This document shows positions 56,261 to 64,000 of a stretch of 64,000 nucleotides of DNA, one piece after another. The stretch lies in assembly GCF_016909185.1 (NCBI RefSeq), contig NZ_JAFBFH010000019.1:1-64000 (forward strand), in the 5' to 3' direction. This DNA comes from Siminovitchia thermophila. Its GTDB lineage: Bacteria; Bacillota; Bacilli; Bacillales; Bacillaceae_C. The notes beneath the pieces were generated by a model that worked only from the letters and a program-made list of their open reading frames with translations, was not told where the DNA came from and did no database searches. A program made the position numbers and the translations under genes. Within the stretch, counting starts at the first letter, position 1. Each line of letters opens with the position of its first letter.

Positions 56261-57223
56261 GTGGAATTATTCATACTTCTGATTCCATGGGTTTTGGCGG
56301 TCGGATGGATGTTCTGGACGAAACATCTGGTGATCGCTGCTCTATTGTGTATCGGGGCACTTTTCCATATTCCGCTTGCGAAAAAAGGCCCTGCTCCATT
56401 TTTATGGCTTGTCATGTCCGCTTTATTGCAATTATGCTGGATTGCCGCGGCATTTTTCACGGATACTCCCTTTTTAACGCTCGGAATGATTGTGCAGCTT
56501 ATTGCGCTGTTGGTGATGATGCAAACGGTTCGGGAAGAAAAACAAAGAAGAATGGCCATGGCTGCAAACTTTGAACAACAAAAAGCCTTATTATATGAAT
56601 TAAGAAGACAACGGCACGATCTTCAAAAGCATGCAGCGGCCCTATTGCATCATGACGGGGAATCCGGGGCAATATCAGCCTATAAGGCTGATGTACATTC
56701 CCGCTATATCGAATTGGATCAAATCATTCGCGGTGAATCCAATGTCATCGCGGGCATTTTATACTCATATCTTGAACAAGCAAAGGAACAGGAAGTTTTC
56801 TTGGACTATCACATCCAACACCCTTTATCGGGATTGCCGCTCTCTGAATTCGAATGTGTCTCATTTTTAGGAAATATGTTGGAAAATGCTATTGAAGCCG
56901 CAGCCGAATTTGGCAAAAATAAGGAGAAACCGGGTAAAGTGTGCCTAATATGCCGAAGACAGAGCGGTATCTGGATCATTCATTGCCAAAACGATACCCT
57001 GCCCCTTCCCGAACACATAATCGAACGAATGTTTACGAACAAAGCAACATCTACAAAAGCGGGACATCACGAAGGAATCGGAACGCGGGAAATCAATAGA
57101 ATCGTCAATAAATACCGTGGAGTGCTCGATTTTTCCGTGATTCAAAATCAATTTACATTAAAAATAAAAATCCCGGATATTAGAGAAAACAAGCGAAACG
57201 CATCAAAATCTTCAATGGATTAG
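56261..57223 (+). CDS. natK: NatK-like sensor histidine kinase (GHKL)
   Basis: A 320-residue sensor kinase. Three hydrophobic segments within residues 1-90, then a coiled region with the phosphorylated His about 119 in RRQRHDLQKH, and a HATPase domain (N-box NMLENAIEAA, G-box GIGTREINRIVNKYRG). Short extracytoplasmic loops suggest sensing in the membrane. GTG start with GAGGTGA overlapping the natR stop. Signals NatR; the stimulus is unknown. Confidence 0.87.
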   Translation: MELFILLIPWVLAVGWMFWTKHLVIAALLCIGALFHIPLAKKGPAPFLWLVMSALLQLCWIAAAFFTDTPFLTLGMIVQLIALLVMMQTVREEKQRRMAMAANFEQQKALLYELRRQRHDLQKHAAALLHHDGESGAISAYKADVHSRYIELDQIIRGESNVIAGILYSYLEQAKEQEVFLDYHIQHPLSGLPLSEFECVSFLGNMLENAIEAAAEFGKNKEKPGKVCLICRRQSGIWIIHCQNDTLPLPEHIIERMFTNKATSTKAGHHEGIGTREINRIVNKYRGVLDFSVIQNQFTLKIKIPDIRENKRNASKSSMD

Positions 57224-57357
57224 AGGGATTATCCAAAAAAGATCATTCCTTTAAAAAAAATTTTAATAAAGAGAAGGGTATCCAAAGACCGACAAATTAC
57301 CTGATTGCCCCCTTTTCTTAGATGCGATTCCGCCCCTCTTTGCGGGTTTATTTAGTT

Positions 57358-57615
57358 GGAAGGGATCTTCAACCGGGGTAATGGCCAGTTTTATGCTTTC
57401 TTCTCTTGGGCGGGGACGATCAACCGGGGGATGAACAGGTTTGCGACTTCCTCTCTTGAGCGGGGACGAACAACCGGGGGGGGATGAACAGGTTTGCGAC
57501 TTCCTCTCTTGAGCGGGGACGATCAACCGGGGGGATGAACAGATTTGTGACTTACTCTCTTTGACGGGGACGATCAACTGGGGGATGAACAGATTTGCGA
57601 CTTCCTCTCTTGGAT
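57358..57615. repeat. Tandem repeat array, units of 50-53 bp
   Basis: Four clear units start with (G)CGGGGACGAtCAAC at 57411, 57461, 57514 and 57566, plus a degenerate leading unit. Each holds a G-run of 4-8 and GATGAACAG-TTGCGACTT. Unit lengths of 50, 53 and 52 are not multiples of three, and a 104-codon minus frame through it looks spurious. No array-like spacers are present. Confidence 0.85.
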
Positions 57616-57850
57616 CCGTATGATGAACCGGCTTTTTTACTCCCTTGGATGGCGCGGAATGGTGACCGGCATTCGGGCTTCTTCCATCATTGGGTCACGG
57701 ATAAATTGGGAAGATGTCCGTTCTTTCGATTACCTCCATTTACAGACAATCCAATCCTACAAATGCAAAATCAGTCAGAGAAAAATGTTTTTTCTTCCGA
57801 CTGATTAGTTTTGAGGGCTTTTTTGACAGGCCCTTCTTCGTCATGTTCAT
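57616..57850. other. Intergenic region downstream of the universal stress protein
   Basis: A hairpin GAGGGC...GCCCTTC lies at about 57813-57837 but has no U-run in the USP direction. No gene supported. Confidence 0.35.
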
Positions 57851-58297
57851 TTATTCTTTTTCTGTTCTTACAACAAGGACATCACATTCAGCGTGGCGGG
57901 TAATGTGTTCGGAAACGCTGCCAAGAAACATTCTTTCCACCGCAGTCACCCCGGTGGCTCCACAAATAATGAGGTCGGAACCAGTTTTTTTTGCAGCCTT
58001 CTTCGTGATAACCACCTTTGGCGAGCCTTCCTCAACGAGCGTTTCGACCTTTTCAATCCCTTTGTCTTTTGCTTCCTGTACGTAGCCATCTAAAAGCTCC
58101 TTGGCACGATTTATAGCTTTTTCGGTAAAATGTATATCATACATTTGAATACCGCGATATTGGCTTGTATCTACCACATGAACAAGGTGCAACGTTGCAT
58201 CATGTCTCTTTGCAACCTCAACCCCTTTTCGAAAAGCCCATTCCGCAGGCTCCGAACCGTCCACTGCTACAAGAATGTGGCGATAACACATCTCCAT
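57851..58297 (-). CDS. Universal stress protein (UspA family)
   Basis: A 148-residue Usp domain. The ATP-binding loop GATGVTAVERMFLGSVSE (about 119-136) fits G-2x-G-9x-G(S/T), and the N-terminal ILVAVDGSEPA is typical. Thought to bind ATP and help survival under stress; no partner is evident. ATG 58297 with GGGG eight bases before. Monocistronic. Confidence 0.9.
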   Translation of the reverse strand: MEMCYRHILVAVDGSEPAEWAFRKGVEVAKRHDATLHLVHVVDTSQYRGIQMYDIHFTEKAINRAKELLDGYVQEAKDKGIEKVETLVEEGSPKVVITKKAAKKTGSDLIICGATGVTAVERMFLGSVSEHITRHAECDVLVVRTEKE

Positions 58298-58896
58298 ATG
58301 TACAACCCCTTTTTATTATATTATCTCTATTAAACTATTTTATTCGTTTAATAGCCAGAAAAATATAGAAACCCGCGATTGATGAGCTATTTTGATCCAT
58401 ACAAATCTTACTGCTCTATCATTCACGGTCATTTCGGCCGCTCTGCCGATTATTTTACAGAACCTTGAGAAATAGGGGTCATTCATGATACGAATGGTGG
58501 AGAAAAACGCTAAAGAACACAAGAGATACCATGAAAAATGAAACGGCTTCAGTCCCTGAAAATATAGAGATCTAAAGCCGTTTATTTCCGCTGTCTACTT
58601 GGCAGGGGGCCGCTTACTTTTCTCCTAGACAGGTAACCTGCCTGAACAAAATATTGACACTCTCGACCATAGCGGTCATTTTCAAAAACACCTAAGAAAC
58701 CGCAATGATGATATCTTCACCTGGAGAAACGGACGAAAATCCCTCCTTCGTTTCAAAGCGGTTAACCATATTGAAACTTGCGCTATTTCGTTTACTGCCA
58801 TTCCATCTCAGACAGATATTCACGACCATCATTGACGGGTTCCTATCTGTGTTCTTTTCCTCTTATGACCTTCTTTTGACAAGGAGGTATATAGTT
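58298..58896. other. Gene-free region with a hairpin related to the opp terminator
   Basis: AAACGGCTTCAGTCCCTGA and CTAAAGCCGTTT (58538-58582) form a stem with the same arms as the opp-operon terminator at 51457. The rest is unassigned; short frames lack SDs. The short-chain dehydrogenase gene starts its stop at 58897 with no clear terminator. Confidence 0.45.
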
Positions 58897-59649
58897 TCAT
58901 CTGCCCAATACTCCACCGTCTACAGGAATTAACGTTCCTGTCACATAGTCAGAAGCCGAAGAAGCTAAAAATAAGGCAGGACCAACAACATCTTCAGGTG
59001 TGCCCCATCTTTTAGCAGGGATTCTAGCGTCTACTTGCACTCTTCGTTCTACATCATTCACGAGATCATTATTCATTGTTGTTAACATATAGCCTGGTGC
59101 AATTGCATTCACTTGGATGCCGTAACACGCCCATTCATTCGATAACGATTTTGTCATTTGCAAAATAGCACCCTTGCTGGTCGAATAAGCTGCTGCATGA
59201 AAGCCGCCCAACACCGAGAGAATCGATCCCATATTCATAATTTTTCCCGATCCTTGCTTTTTCATTTCAATCGCAGCTAATCTGGATAATTCGAAAACCG
59301 AAGTTACATTAAGCCCCAAAATTCTGTTCCAACTCTCAAGCGAAAACTCAAAAGCCGGCTTTCTCTCTATTAAACCGGCACTGTTAATTAAAATATCAAC
59401 AGTTCCGCCTAAATGTTCTAAAGCCTTTTTAAATGATTCTCTGAGGCTTTCTATATGTAACAAGTCTCCCTTTACAGCATGAATTGTTGAGCCATCGTTA
59501 CCTATTTTCTCGGCAATATTGAGTATTTCATGCGAAATATCAATCACCGCAATTTCAACACCCTCGTTATGAAAAGCTTTTACCAATGAAAAGCCCAGTC
59601 CTTGAGCACCACCGGTAATAATTGCTTTTTTTCCTTTTACATCAAACAT
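58897..59649 (-). CDS. Short-chain dehydrogenase/reductase (KduD-like)
   Basis: A 250-residue classical SDR. Cofactor motif TGGAQGLG (12-19), NSAG, catalytic Ser in MGSILS and Tyr-xxx-Lys in YSTSKG (about 152-157). The C-terminal DYVTGTLIPVDGG resembles KduD (2-deoxy-D-gluconate 3-dehydrogenase). It is the last gene of the acetoin dehydrogenase cluster, 21 bp after lpd, where a butanediol/acetoin reductase role is also plausible. Substrate not determinable from sequence. Confidence 0.8.
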   Translation of the reverse strand: MFDVKGKKAIITGGAQGLGFSLVKAFHNEGVEIAVIDISHEILNIAEKIGNDGSTIHAVKGDLLHIESLRESFKKALEHLGGTVDILINSAGLIERKPAFEFSLESWNRILGLNVTSVFELSRLAAIEMKKQGSGKIMNMGSILSVLGGFHAAAYSTSKGAILQMTKSLSNEWACYGIQVNAIAPGYMLTTMNNDLVNDVERRVQVDARIPAKRWGTPEDVVGPALFLASSASDYVTGTLIPVDGGVLGR

Positions 59650-59670
59650 AGAATGCCCTTCTTTCTATCA

Positions 59671-61053
59671 TTAAGAATGAATTCCTTTTCCAATCAATGC
59701 GTTCGCGGATTCCATCAATGCCTCAGAGAAGGATGGATGAGGCTGTACCATTTCAGCCAGCTCATCAACTGTTCCTTCCAAAAACATATAGGCAGAAGAT
59801 TGGCTGATCATTTCGGTCACATGAGCACCGACCATGACAACTCCTAAGATTTCCCCATATTTTTCATCAATCATCACTTTGGAAAAACCATCTGTGTCTC
59901 CCGCCGCCAAAGCTTTGCCGTTTCCAGAAAAAGAATATTTATGCGCTTTATATTGAATCCCTTTTTCTTTTAGATCGGATTCACTCATTCCTACACTGGC
60001 TACTTGCGGATTTGTATAAATACAGCGTGGCATGACTGTATAATTCATTTTTACTTTATTGCCATCCAAATTTTCAACGGCGGTTACCCCTTCTGCACTG
60101 GCTACATGAGCCAATTGCATTCTTCCAATCACATCTCCAATGGCAAAATAATCCTTTTTGCTTGTTTCCAAATACTCGTTTACAGCGATGTGCCCGCCAT
60201 TCATTTGAAGATTCAATTCTGCAACCGCGGACAAATTGGGGTTGCGGCCGACAGCCAACAGTATTTCATCGGCTGTTAGAGTCTCTGTTTTACCTGTTTG
60301 TGTAGTAATATTTACTGCCTTTTGCTGATCGCTTTCATAAACCGATTCTACCTGACTTTTTGTTAATACCTTTATATCCTTTTTCTTTAGACACTTCAGC
60401 AAGGCTTTTGAAGCGTCATCATCTTCAGTTGGTATAATTGTATCGCCAAGTTCAATAATCGTGACTTTCGTTTTCAAACTGGCAAAAATATTGGCAAACT
60501 CCACGCCAATGACTCCTCCACCCACGATAATAATAGACTGGGGGATATATGAAATATTGAAAATGGTATCTGTTGTTTGATAAGCAACCACATCCAGTCC
60601 ATCAATGGGCGGGACGGCAGGTTGGCTTCCTGTCGCAATAATAATGTTGTGACCGCTTATTTTCTTTGATTCATTTTCCATTTGAACGGTCACTTGTTTG
60701 TCATTATGGATGGTGCCATAACCATGATAGACATCTATTTTTTGGGCACGTAATAAATGTTGAATGCCACTTCTGAGAGTGGCGATTACCTGGTCTTTGC
60801 GCGCAAACATTTCTTCTAAGGAAAAACGCAGATTTTCTGTCTTAATTCCCCAATTGTTCGCCTTCTCAATATTCTCGATCAATTCGGCATGTTTTAACAG
60901 CGTCTTGGAAGGGATACATCCTCTGTTTAGACATGTGCCTCCCAGGTGATCCGCTTCGACAAGTGCTGTTCTTTTTCCATTTTTCGCTGCCCTGAGTGCC
61001 GCGACATATCCACCCGGCCCTCCGCCAACGATTATAACATCATACGACGTCAT
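59671..61053 (-). CDS. acoL: Dihydrolipoyl dehydrogenase (E3) of acetoin dehydrogenase complex
   Basis: A 460-residue FAD/NAD disulfide oxidoreductase. FAD motif GGGPGGYVAALRAA, redox cysteines C41 and C46 in GGTCLNRGCIPSK, NAD motif GGGVIGVEFA, and C-terminal active-site HPSFSEAL. It reoxidises lipoyl groups of the E2 component. Fourth gene of the aco-type operon, 12 bp after E2. Confidence 0.9.
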   Translation of the reverse strand: MTSYDVIIVGGGPGGYVAALRAAKNGKRTALVEADHLGGTCLNRGCIPSKTLLKHAELIENIEKANNWGIKTENLRFSLEEMFARKDQVIATLRSGIQHLLRAQKIDVYHGYGTIHNDKQVTVQMENESKKISGHNIIIATGSQPAVPPIDGLDVVAYQTTDTIFNISYIPQSIIIVGGGVIGVEFANIFASLKTKVTIIELGDTIIPTEDDDASKALLKCLKKKDIKVLTKSQVESVYESDQQKAVNITTQTGKTETLTADEILLAVGRNPNLSAVAELNLQMNGGHIAVNEYLETSKKDYFAIGDVIGRMQLAHVASAEGVTAVENLDGNKVKMNYTVMPRCIYTNPQVASVGMSESDLKEKGIQYKAHKYSFSGNGKALAAGDTDGFSKVMIDEKYGEILGVVMVGAHVTEMISQSSAYMFLEGTVDELAEMVQPHPSFSEALMESANALIGKGIHS

Positions 61054-61065
61054 ACTGTTACCACC

Positions 61066-62403
61066 TTATACGATTAATTTAAAGGGATTTTCCAATGTGT
61101 TTTTTAAATCAGTAAGAAACGCTGCTGCAGGAGCACCATCAATAATGCGATGATCAAAAGACAGACTTACGTTCATCATGGAACGAATAGCAACTTGGCC
61201 ATCTACAACAACGGGTTTTTCTTGAATGCGGCCTACCCCCAAGATGGCTGAGTTTGGGGCATTAATAATCGGTGTGAATCCATCAACAGCATACATTCCC
61301 AAATTACTGACTGTAAACGTGCTTCCTCGCATATCATCAGGAGACAACCAGCCTTCACGGGCAAGCTTTCCGATATGTTTTGCCTCCTTCGTAAGAACCA
61401 CCAATCCTTTTTGCTCCACATCCCGCAGAACAGGAACAACCAAACCATTCGGCACCGCCACCGCCATTCCGATATGAATGCCAGAATGGTGGACGATTTC
61501 ATTTCCTTCCAGGGAAATATTAATATCTTGATGCTGTTTTAACGTATAAGCCACCGCTTTTATGACCATCTCATTATAAGAAATTCTTAGCCCTTCCATA
61601 CTTTCAATAACAGGTAACAACTCCTGGCGAAGGGATACACATTTTGTCATATCTATTTCCGATAAAAGAGTGACATGAGGAGCTGTATAAGCACTTTCCG
61701 AAATTCTCTCAGCTATCACTTTGCGCATTCCTTTAAACGGAACTCGCTTAACGGCCTGACCGCCCACTGGTTGTGCTTCTTGTATAGTAGCGGAATCCAA
61801 GGAAACAAGATCATCTTTCACAATTTTCCCGCGATGCCCAGTTCCTTGTAAACCGTTGTAGTCAAGCCCTTGTTCATAGGCCATTTTGTTAGCCAAAGGG
61901 GTAATTCTTTTTCTTTTTTCTGCCAAATAGTTTTCAACATCTATTTTTTGAATTCGGCCAAGCGGGCCCGAACCGGTAATATCTCTTACATTTACTTGAT
62001 GATCATCTGCCAATTTTCTCGCAGCGGGCGTTCTCCTGACTTTTTCTCCAGTTTCGGCCGGCTTATCTTCAACAGTATCTTTTTCAACCGTTTTTTGCCC
62101 ATCGTCCCCAGCGTACTTACTTCGGGTACTTTTTGGTTTTTCCGCAACATCTTCTATACTTTCACCAGCCTCACCAACGTAAGCAATCACCTCATGGACT
62201 TGTACGGTAGCCCCTGCATCAAATAAGGTTTTCAGTAAAACACCCGTTGTCTCCGCTTCAATTTCTAAAGTGATTTTATCTGTCTGAACTTCAGCAATGG
62301 GGTCCCCTTCTTCTACCATTTCTCCTTCTTGAACCAACCAGGCGACAATGGTTCCTTCTTCCATTGTTGCGCCCATTTTCGGCATAACCACTTCTGATGC
62401 CAT
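61066..62403 (-). CDS. acoC: Dihydrolipoamide acetyltransferase (E2), acetoin dehydrogenase type
   Basis: A 445-residue E2. Lipoyl domain with modified Lys43 in VQTDKITLE; then two peripheral-subunit-binding-like motifs (about 120-156, RTPAARKLADD; and 162-196, RITPLANKMAYEQG) where most E2s have one; then the catalytic domain with SFDHRIIDGA near the end. It transfers the acetyl group to CoA. SD AGGAGG before the ATG. Sits between E1 beta and E3. Confidence 0.88.
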   Translation of the reverse strand: MASEVVMPKMGATMEEGTIVAWLVQEGEMVEEGDPIAEVQTDKITLEIEAETTGVLLKTLFDAGATVQVHEVIAYVGEAGESIEDVAEKPKSTRSKYAGDDGQKTVEKDTVEDKPAETGEKVRRTPAARKLADDHQVNVRDITGSGPLGRIQKIDVENYLAEKRKRITPLANKMAYEQGLDYNGLQGTGHRGKIVKDDLVSLDSATIQEAQPVGGQAVKRVPFKGMRKVIAERISESAYTAPHVTLLSEIDMTKCVSLRQELLPVIESMEGLRISYNEMVIKAVAYTLKQHQDINISLEGNEIVHHSGIHIGMAVAVPNGLVVPVLRDVEQKGLVVLTKEAKHIGKLAREGWLSPDDMRGSTFTVSNLGMYAVDGFTPIINAPNSAILGVGRIQEKPVVVDGQVAIRSMMNVSLSFDHRIIDGAPAAAFLTDLKNTLENPFKLIV

Positions 62404-62416
62404 GACGAGACCTCCT

Positions 62417-63397
62417 TTACTTATTCATTAACTTTCTGCATTCTCGAACAATATCATCTACTTGGGGAACCGCCGCTTTTTCCAATTTCAGATTATAGGG
62501 AATTGGCGTGGCAACACCTCCTAACCGTCTAATAGGGGCATCCAAGTAGTCAAAGACATCACTTTCCGCAATCATACTTGCAATCTCCGCGCCATATCCG
62601 CCTCTTTTTACAGCTTCATATACTACCAAGGCGCGACTTGTTTTCTTCACTGACTCTAAAATCGTCTTTGTATCTAACGGCACTAATGTACGGGGATCAA
62701 TAATTTCCACGCTAATCCCTTCTTGTTCAAGCTGTTTGGCCGCCTCAAGCGACCTGTTGACCATAATACCGGTTACAATAATCGTTATATCAGTTCCCTC
62801 ATTCTTAATATCTGCTTCACCCAATGGAATCTCATACTCTTCTTCCGGGACTTTTCCTTTTGAATTGTAAAGAAGTTTATGTTCGTAAAATAAAACAGGG
62901 TTGTCATCTTTAAGTGCTGCTTTCATTAATCCTTTTGCATCATATGCTGTTGAAGGCTGAACCACTTTCAAGCCTGGAACATGCGCCATCCAAGCTTCCA
63001 AGCTTTGGGAATGCTGTGCGGCAAATCCCGCACCGGAGCCTCCCGGGAGCCTCACAACGATAGGTACTTTCGTTTTACCGCCAAACATATAGCGCATTTT
63101 TGCTGCTTGGTTCACAATATTGTCCATCGCAATCATGATAAAATCAGAAAACTGAATTTCTAAGATGGGCCTCATGCCTGTCATTGCGGCTCCTACTGCA
63201 CAACCACTAATAGCCGCCTCGGAGATGGGGGTGTTCCTTACCCGTTCCTTTCCAAATTCTTCAACCATTCCATTTGTTACACCAAAGGCGCCTCCATAGA
63301 TACCAATATCTTCTCCCATTATAAAAACGTCCGGATTTTTTCTCATTTCTTGGCTCATGGCTTCTCTAATCGCTTCCGAATATGTGATTTCTCGCAT
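62417..63397 (-). CDS. acoB: Acetoin dehydrogenase E1 beta subunit
   Basis: A 326-residue transketolase-like beta subunit ([54 protein letters not shown]). With E1 alpha it forms the TPP enzyme cleaving acetoin. ATG 63397 is chosen because AAAGGTGA lies eight bases upstream and the family starts there; GTG 63409 is the alternative. Gap of 20 bp from E1 alpha. Confidence 0.88.
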   Translation of the reverse strand: MREITYSEAIREAMSQEMRKNPDVFIMGEDIGIYGGAFGVTNGMVEEFGKERVRNTPISEAAISGCAVGAAMTGMRPILEIQFSDFIMIAMDNIVNQAAKMRYMFGGKTKVPIVVRLPGGSGAGFAAQHSQSLEAWMAHVPGLKVVQPSTAYDAKGLMKAALKDDNPVLFYEHKLLYNSKGKVPEEEYEIPLGEADIKNEGTDITIIVTGIMVNRSLEAAKQLEQEGISVEIIDPRTLVPLDTKTILESVKKTSRALVVYEAVKRGGYGAEIASMIAESDVFDYLDAPIRRLGGVATPIPYNLKLEKAAVPQVDDIVRECRKLMNK

Positions 63398-63417
63398 TTC
63401 TTCCGTCACCTTTCTTT

Positions 63418-64000
63418 TTATGCATAAATATCTGTTGTCAGGGTTTCCAAGCTGGGGTCTTGGCTGTTTTCGGCAAACTCAATTGCTTCATCCATTTGCG
63501 TCTGTACTTTTTTATCCAATTCGTTAAATTCTTCTTCTGTCAAAACGTTTTCAGCAATTAAACGCTCTTTAAATAGGGAGATGGGGTCTCTCTGTTTTTT
63601 CCACTCTTTCTCTTCATCTCTTGTTCTATATTTTCTGGCATCACTGCGAGAGTGGCCTTCCCATCTATATGTTTTGGCCTCTATTAAAGTCGGTCCCTTC
63701 CCGCTTCTTGCTCTTTCTACTGCCTTTGTTGTAGATTCCACGACTTCTATTATGTTATTTCCATCAACGATAACACCCGGAATTCCATATGCTGCTCCGC
63801 GATCTGCAATGTTTTCAATGTTTGTCATTTCTTTTACCGATCCGGACATCCCATAAAGATTGTTTTCACAAAAGAAAATAACAGGCAGATCCCACACCGA
63901 AGCCAAATTAAGGGCTTCATGAAAAGCTCCCTCGTTGGTTGCGCCATCTCCAAAAAAACATAAAACAACATATCCCAAGTCCTTCATTTTCGATGTTAGA
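63418..64000 (-). CDS. acoA: Acetoin dehydrogenase E1 alpha subunit, 5' end beyond the window
   Basis: The C-terminal 194 codons of a TPP-dependent E1 alpha. The TPP motif [17 protein letters not shown] begins near the edge, and [15 protein letters not shown] fits AcoA-type acetoin dehydrogenases better than pyruvate E1. The frame stays open through the window end (TSK before MKDLGYVV), so the gene continues outside. First gene of acoABCL plus SDR. Pyruvate or branched-chain oxoacid use is less likely given NLYGMSG. Confidence 0.82.
   Translation of the reverse strand, partial: LTSKMKDLGYVVLCFFGDGATNEGAFHEALNLASVWDLPVIFFCENNLYGMSGSVKEMTNIENIADRGAAYGIPGVIVDGNNIIEVVESTTKAVERARSGKGPTLIEAKTYRWEGHSRSDARKYRTRDEEKEWKKQRDPISLFKERLIAENVLTEEEFNELDKKVQTQMDEAIEFAENSQDPSLETLTTDIYA

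Noticed and set aside
57263-57577. 104-codon minus-strand ORF through the tandem repeats
   Set aside because: Unit lengths of 50-53 bp do not keep frame, so the encoded peptide repeats are not regular; no SD.
57411-57615. Tandem units considered as a CRISPR array
   Set aside because: The units abut each other with no unique spacers.

Overview
The window looks like a chromosomal segment from a member of the Bacillaceae (Bacillus/Geobacillus-type Firmicute). The evidence is gene content and order: ytnP, ytmP, ytlQ, thpR, dat, pepV, ythQ/ythP, ytzE, rsuA-type, ytgP/murJ, ytfP, leuS, ytzC, mnmM (ytqB), ytpB, ytpA, ytoA, asnB, metK, pckA, ytmA, ytlA-C-D and ytkD follow the 'yt' region of Bacillus subtilis. 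Strong GGAGG ribosome binding sites, frequent GTG/TTG starts, a leucine T-box, a SAM riboswitch and a tandem glycine riboswitch fit the same group. No species is claimed.

Layout. 1-94: N-terminal end of an IS1182-like transposase. 658-8334 (minus): lactonase ytnP, kinase-like ytmP, ytlQ, thpR, dat, pepV and the ABC exporter ythPQ. 8621-13707: ytzE, a 16S pseudouridine synthase, a Met/Gln/Pro-rich small protein, the lipid II flippase murJ and the flavoprotein ytfP. 13708-18198 is accessory: a decayed M14 carboxypeptidase, a frameshifted LPXTG-anchored gamma-glutamyltransferase with an inserted domain, tandem two-hairpin repeats and a MITE-like element. 18313-33903: cse60, rhodanese, T-box/leuS, ytzC, mnmM, ytpB/ytpA, ytoA, a C39-type protease, asnB, nitronate monooxygenase, SAM riboswitch/metK and pckA. 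34080-37395: a glycine-riboswitch operon glyA-sdaAB-sdaAA plus an IscA-like protein. 37725-40910: a SpeD-SpeE fusion and an agmatinase, with a relic type I-C CRISPR array and repeats between them. 41501-44998: ytmA and the ytlA-C-D transporter. 45661-51418: a five-gene peptide ABC transporter. 51826-58297: ytkD, two small conserved genes, natAB diverging from natRK, tandem repeats and a universal stress protein. 58897-64000: an acetoin dehydrogenase operon with a short-chain dehydrogenase, cut by the window edge.

How genes work together. The riboswitch operon reads as glycine disposal: SHMT makes serine, the Fe-S serine dehydratase turns it into pyruvate, and an A-type Fe-S protein sits beside that enzyme. 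Agmatinase makes putrescine and the fused decarboxylase/aminopropyltransferase would make spermidine, drawing on SAM from metK. NatK/NatR probably control natAB, and two direct repeats 21 bp apart lie in the shared promoter region as expected for a LytTR regulator.

Most interesting for follow-up: the SpeD-SpeE fusion with an altered processing site; the glycine-riboswitch serine catabolism operon with an ACT-less beta subunit; a dispersed family of about 150-bp two-hairpin repeats whose stems change while the linker stays conserved; the wall-anchored GGT with an inserted domain, broken in an A5 tract; and the cas-less CRISPR relic. All calls rest on reading the sequence; no database search was run.
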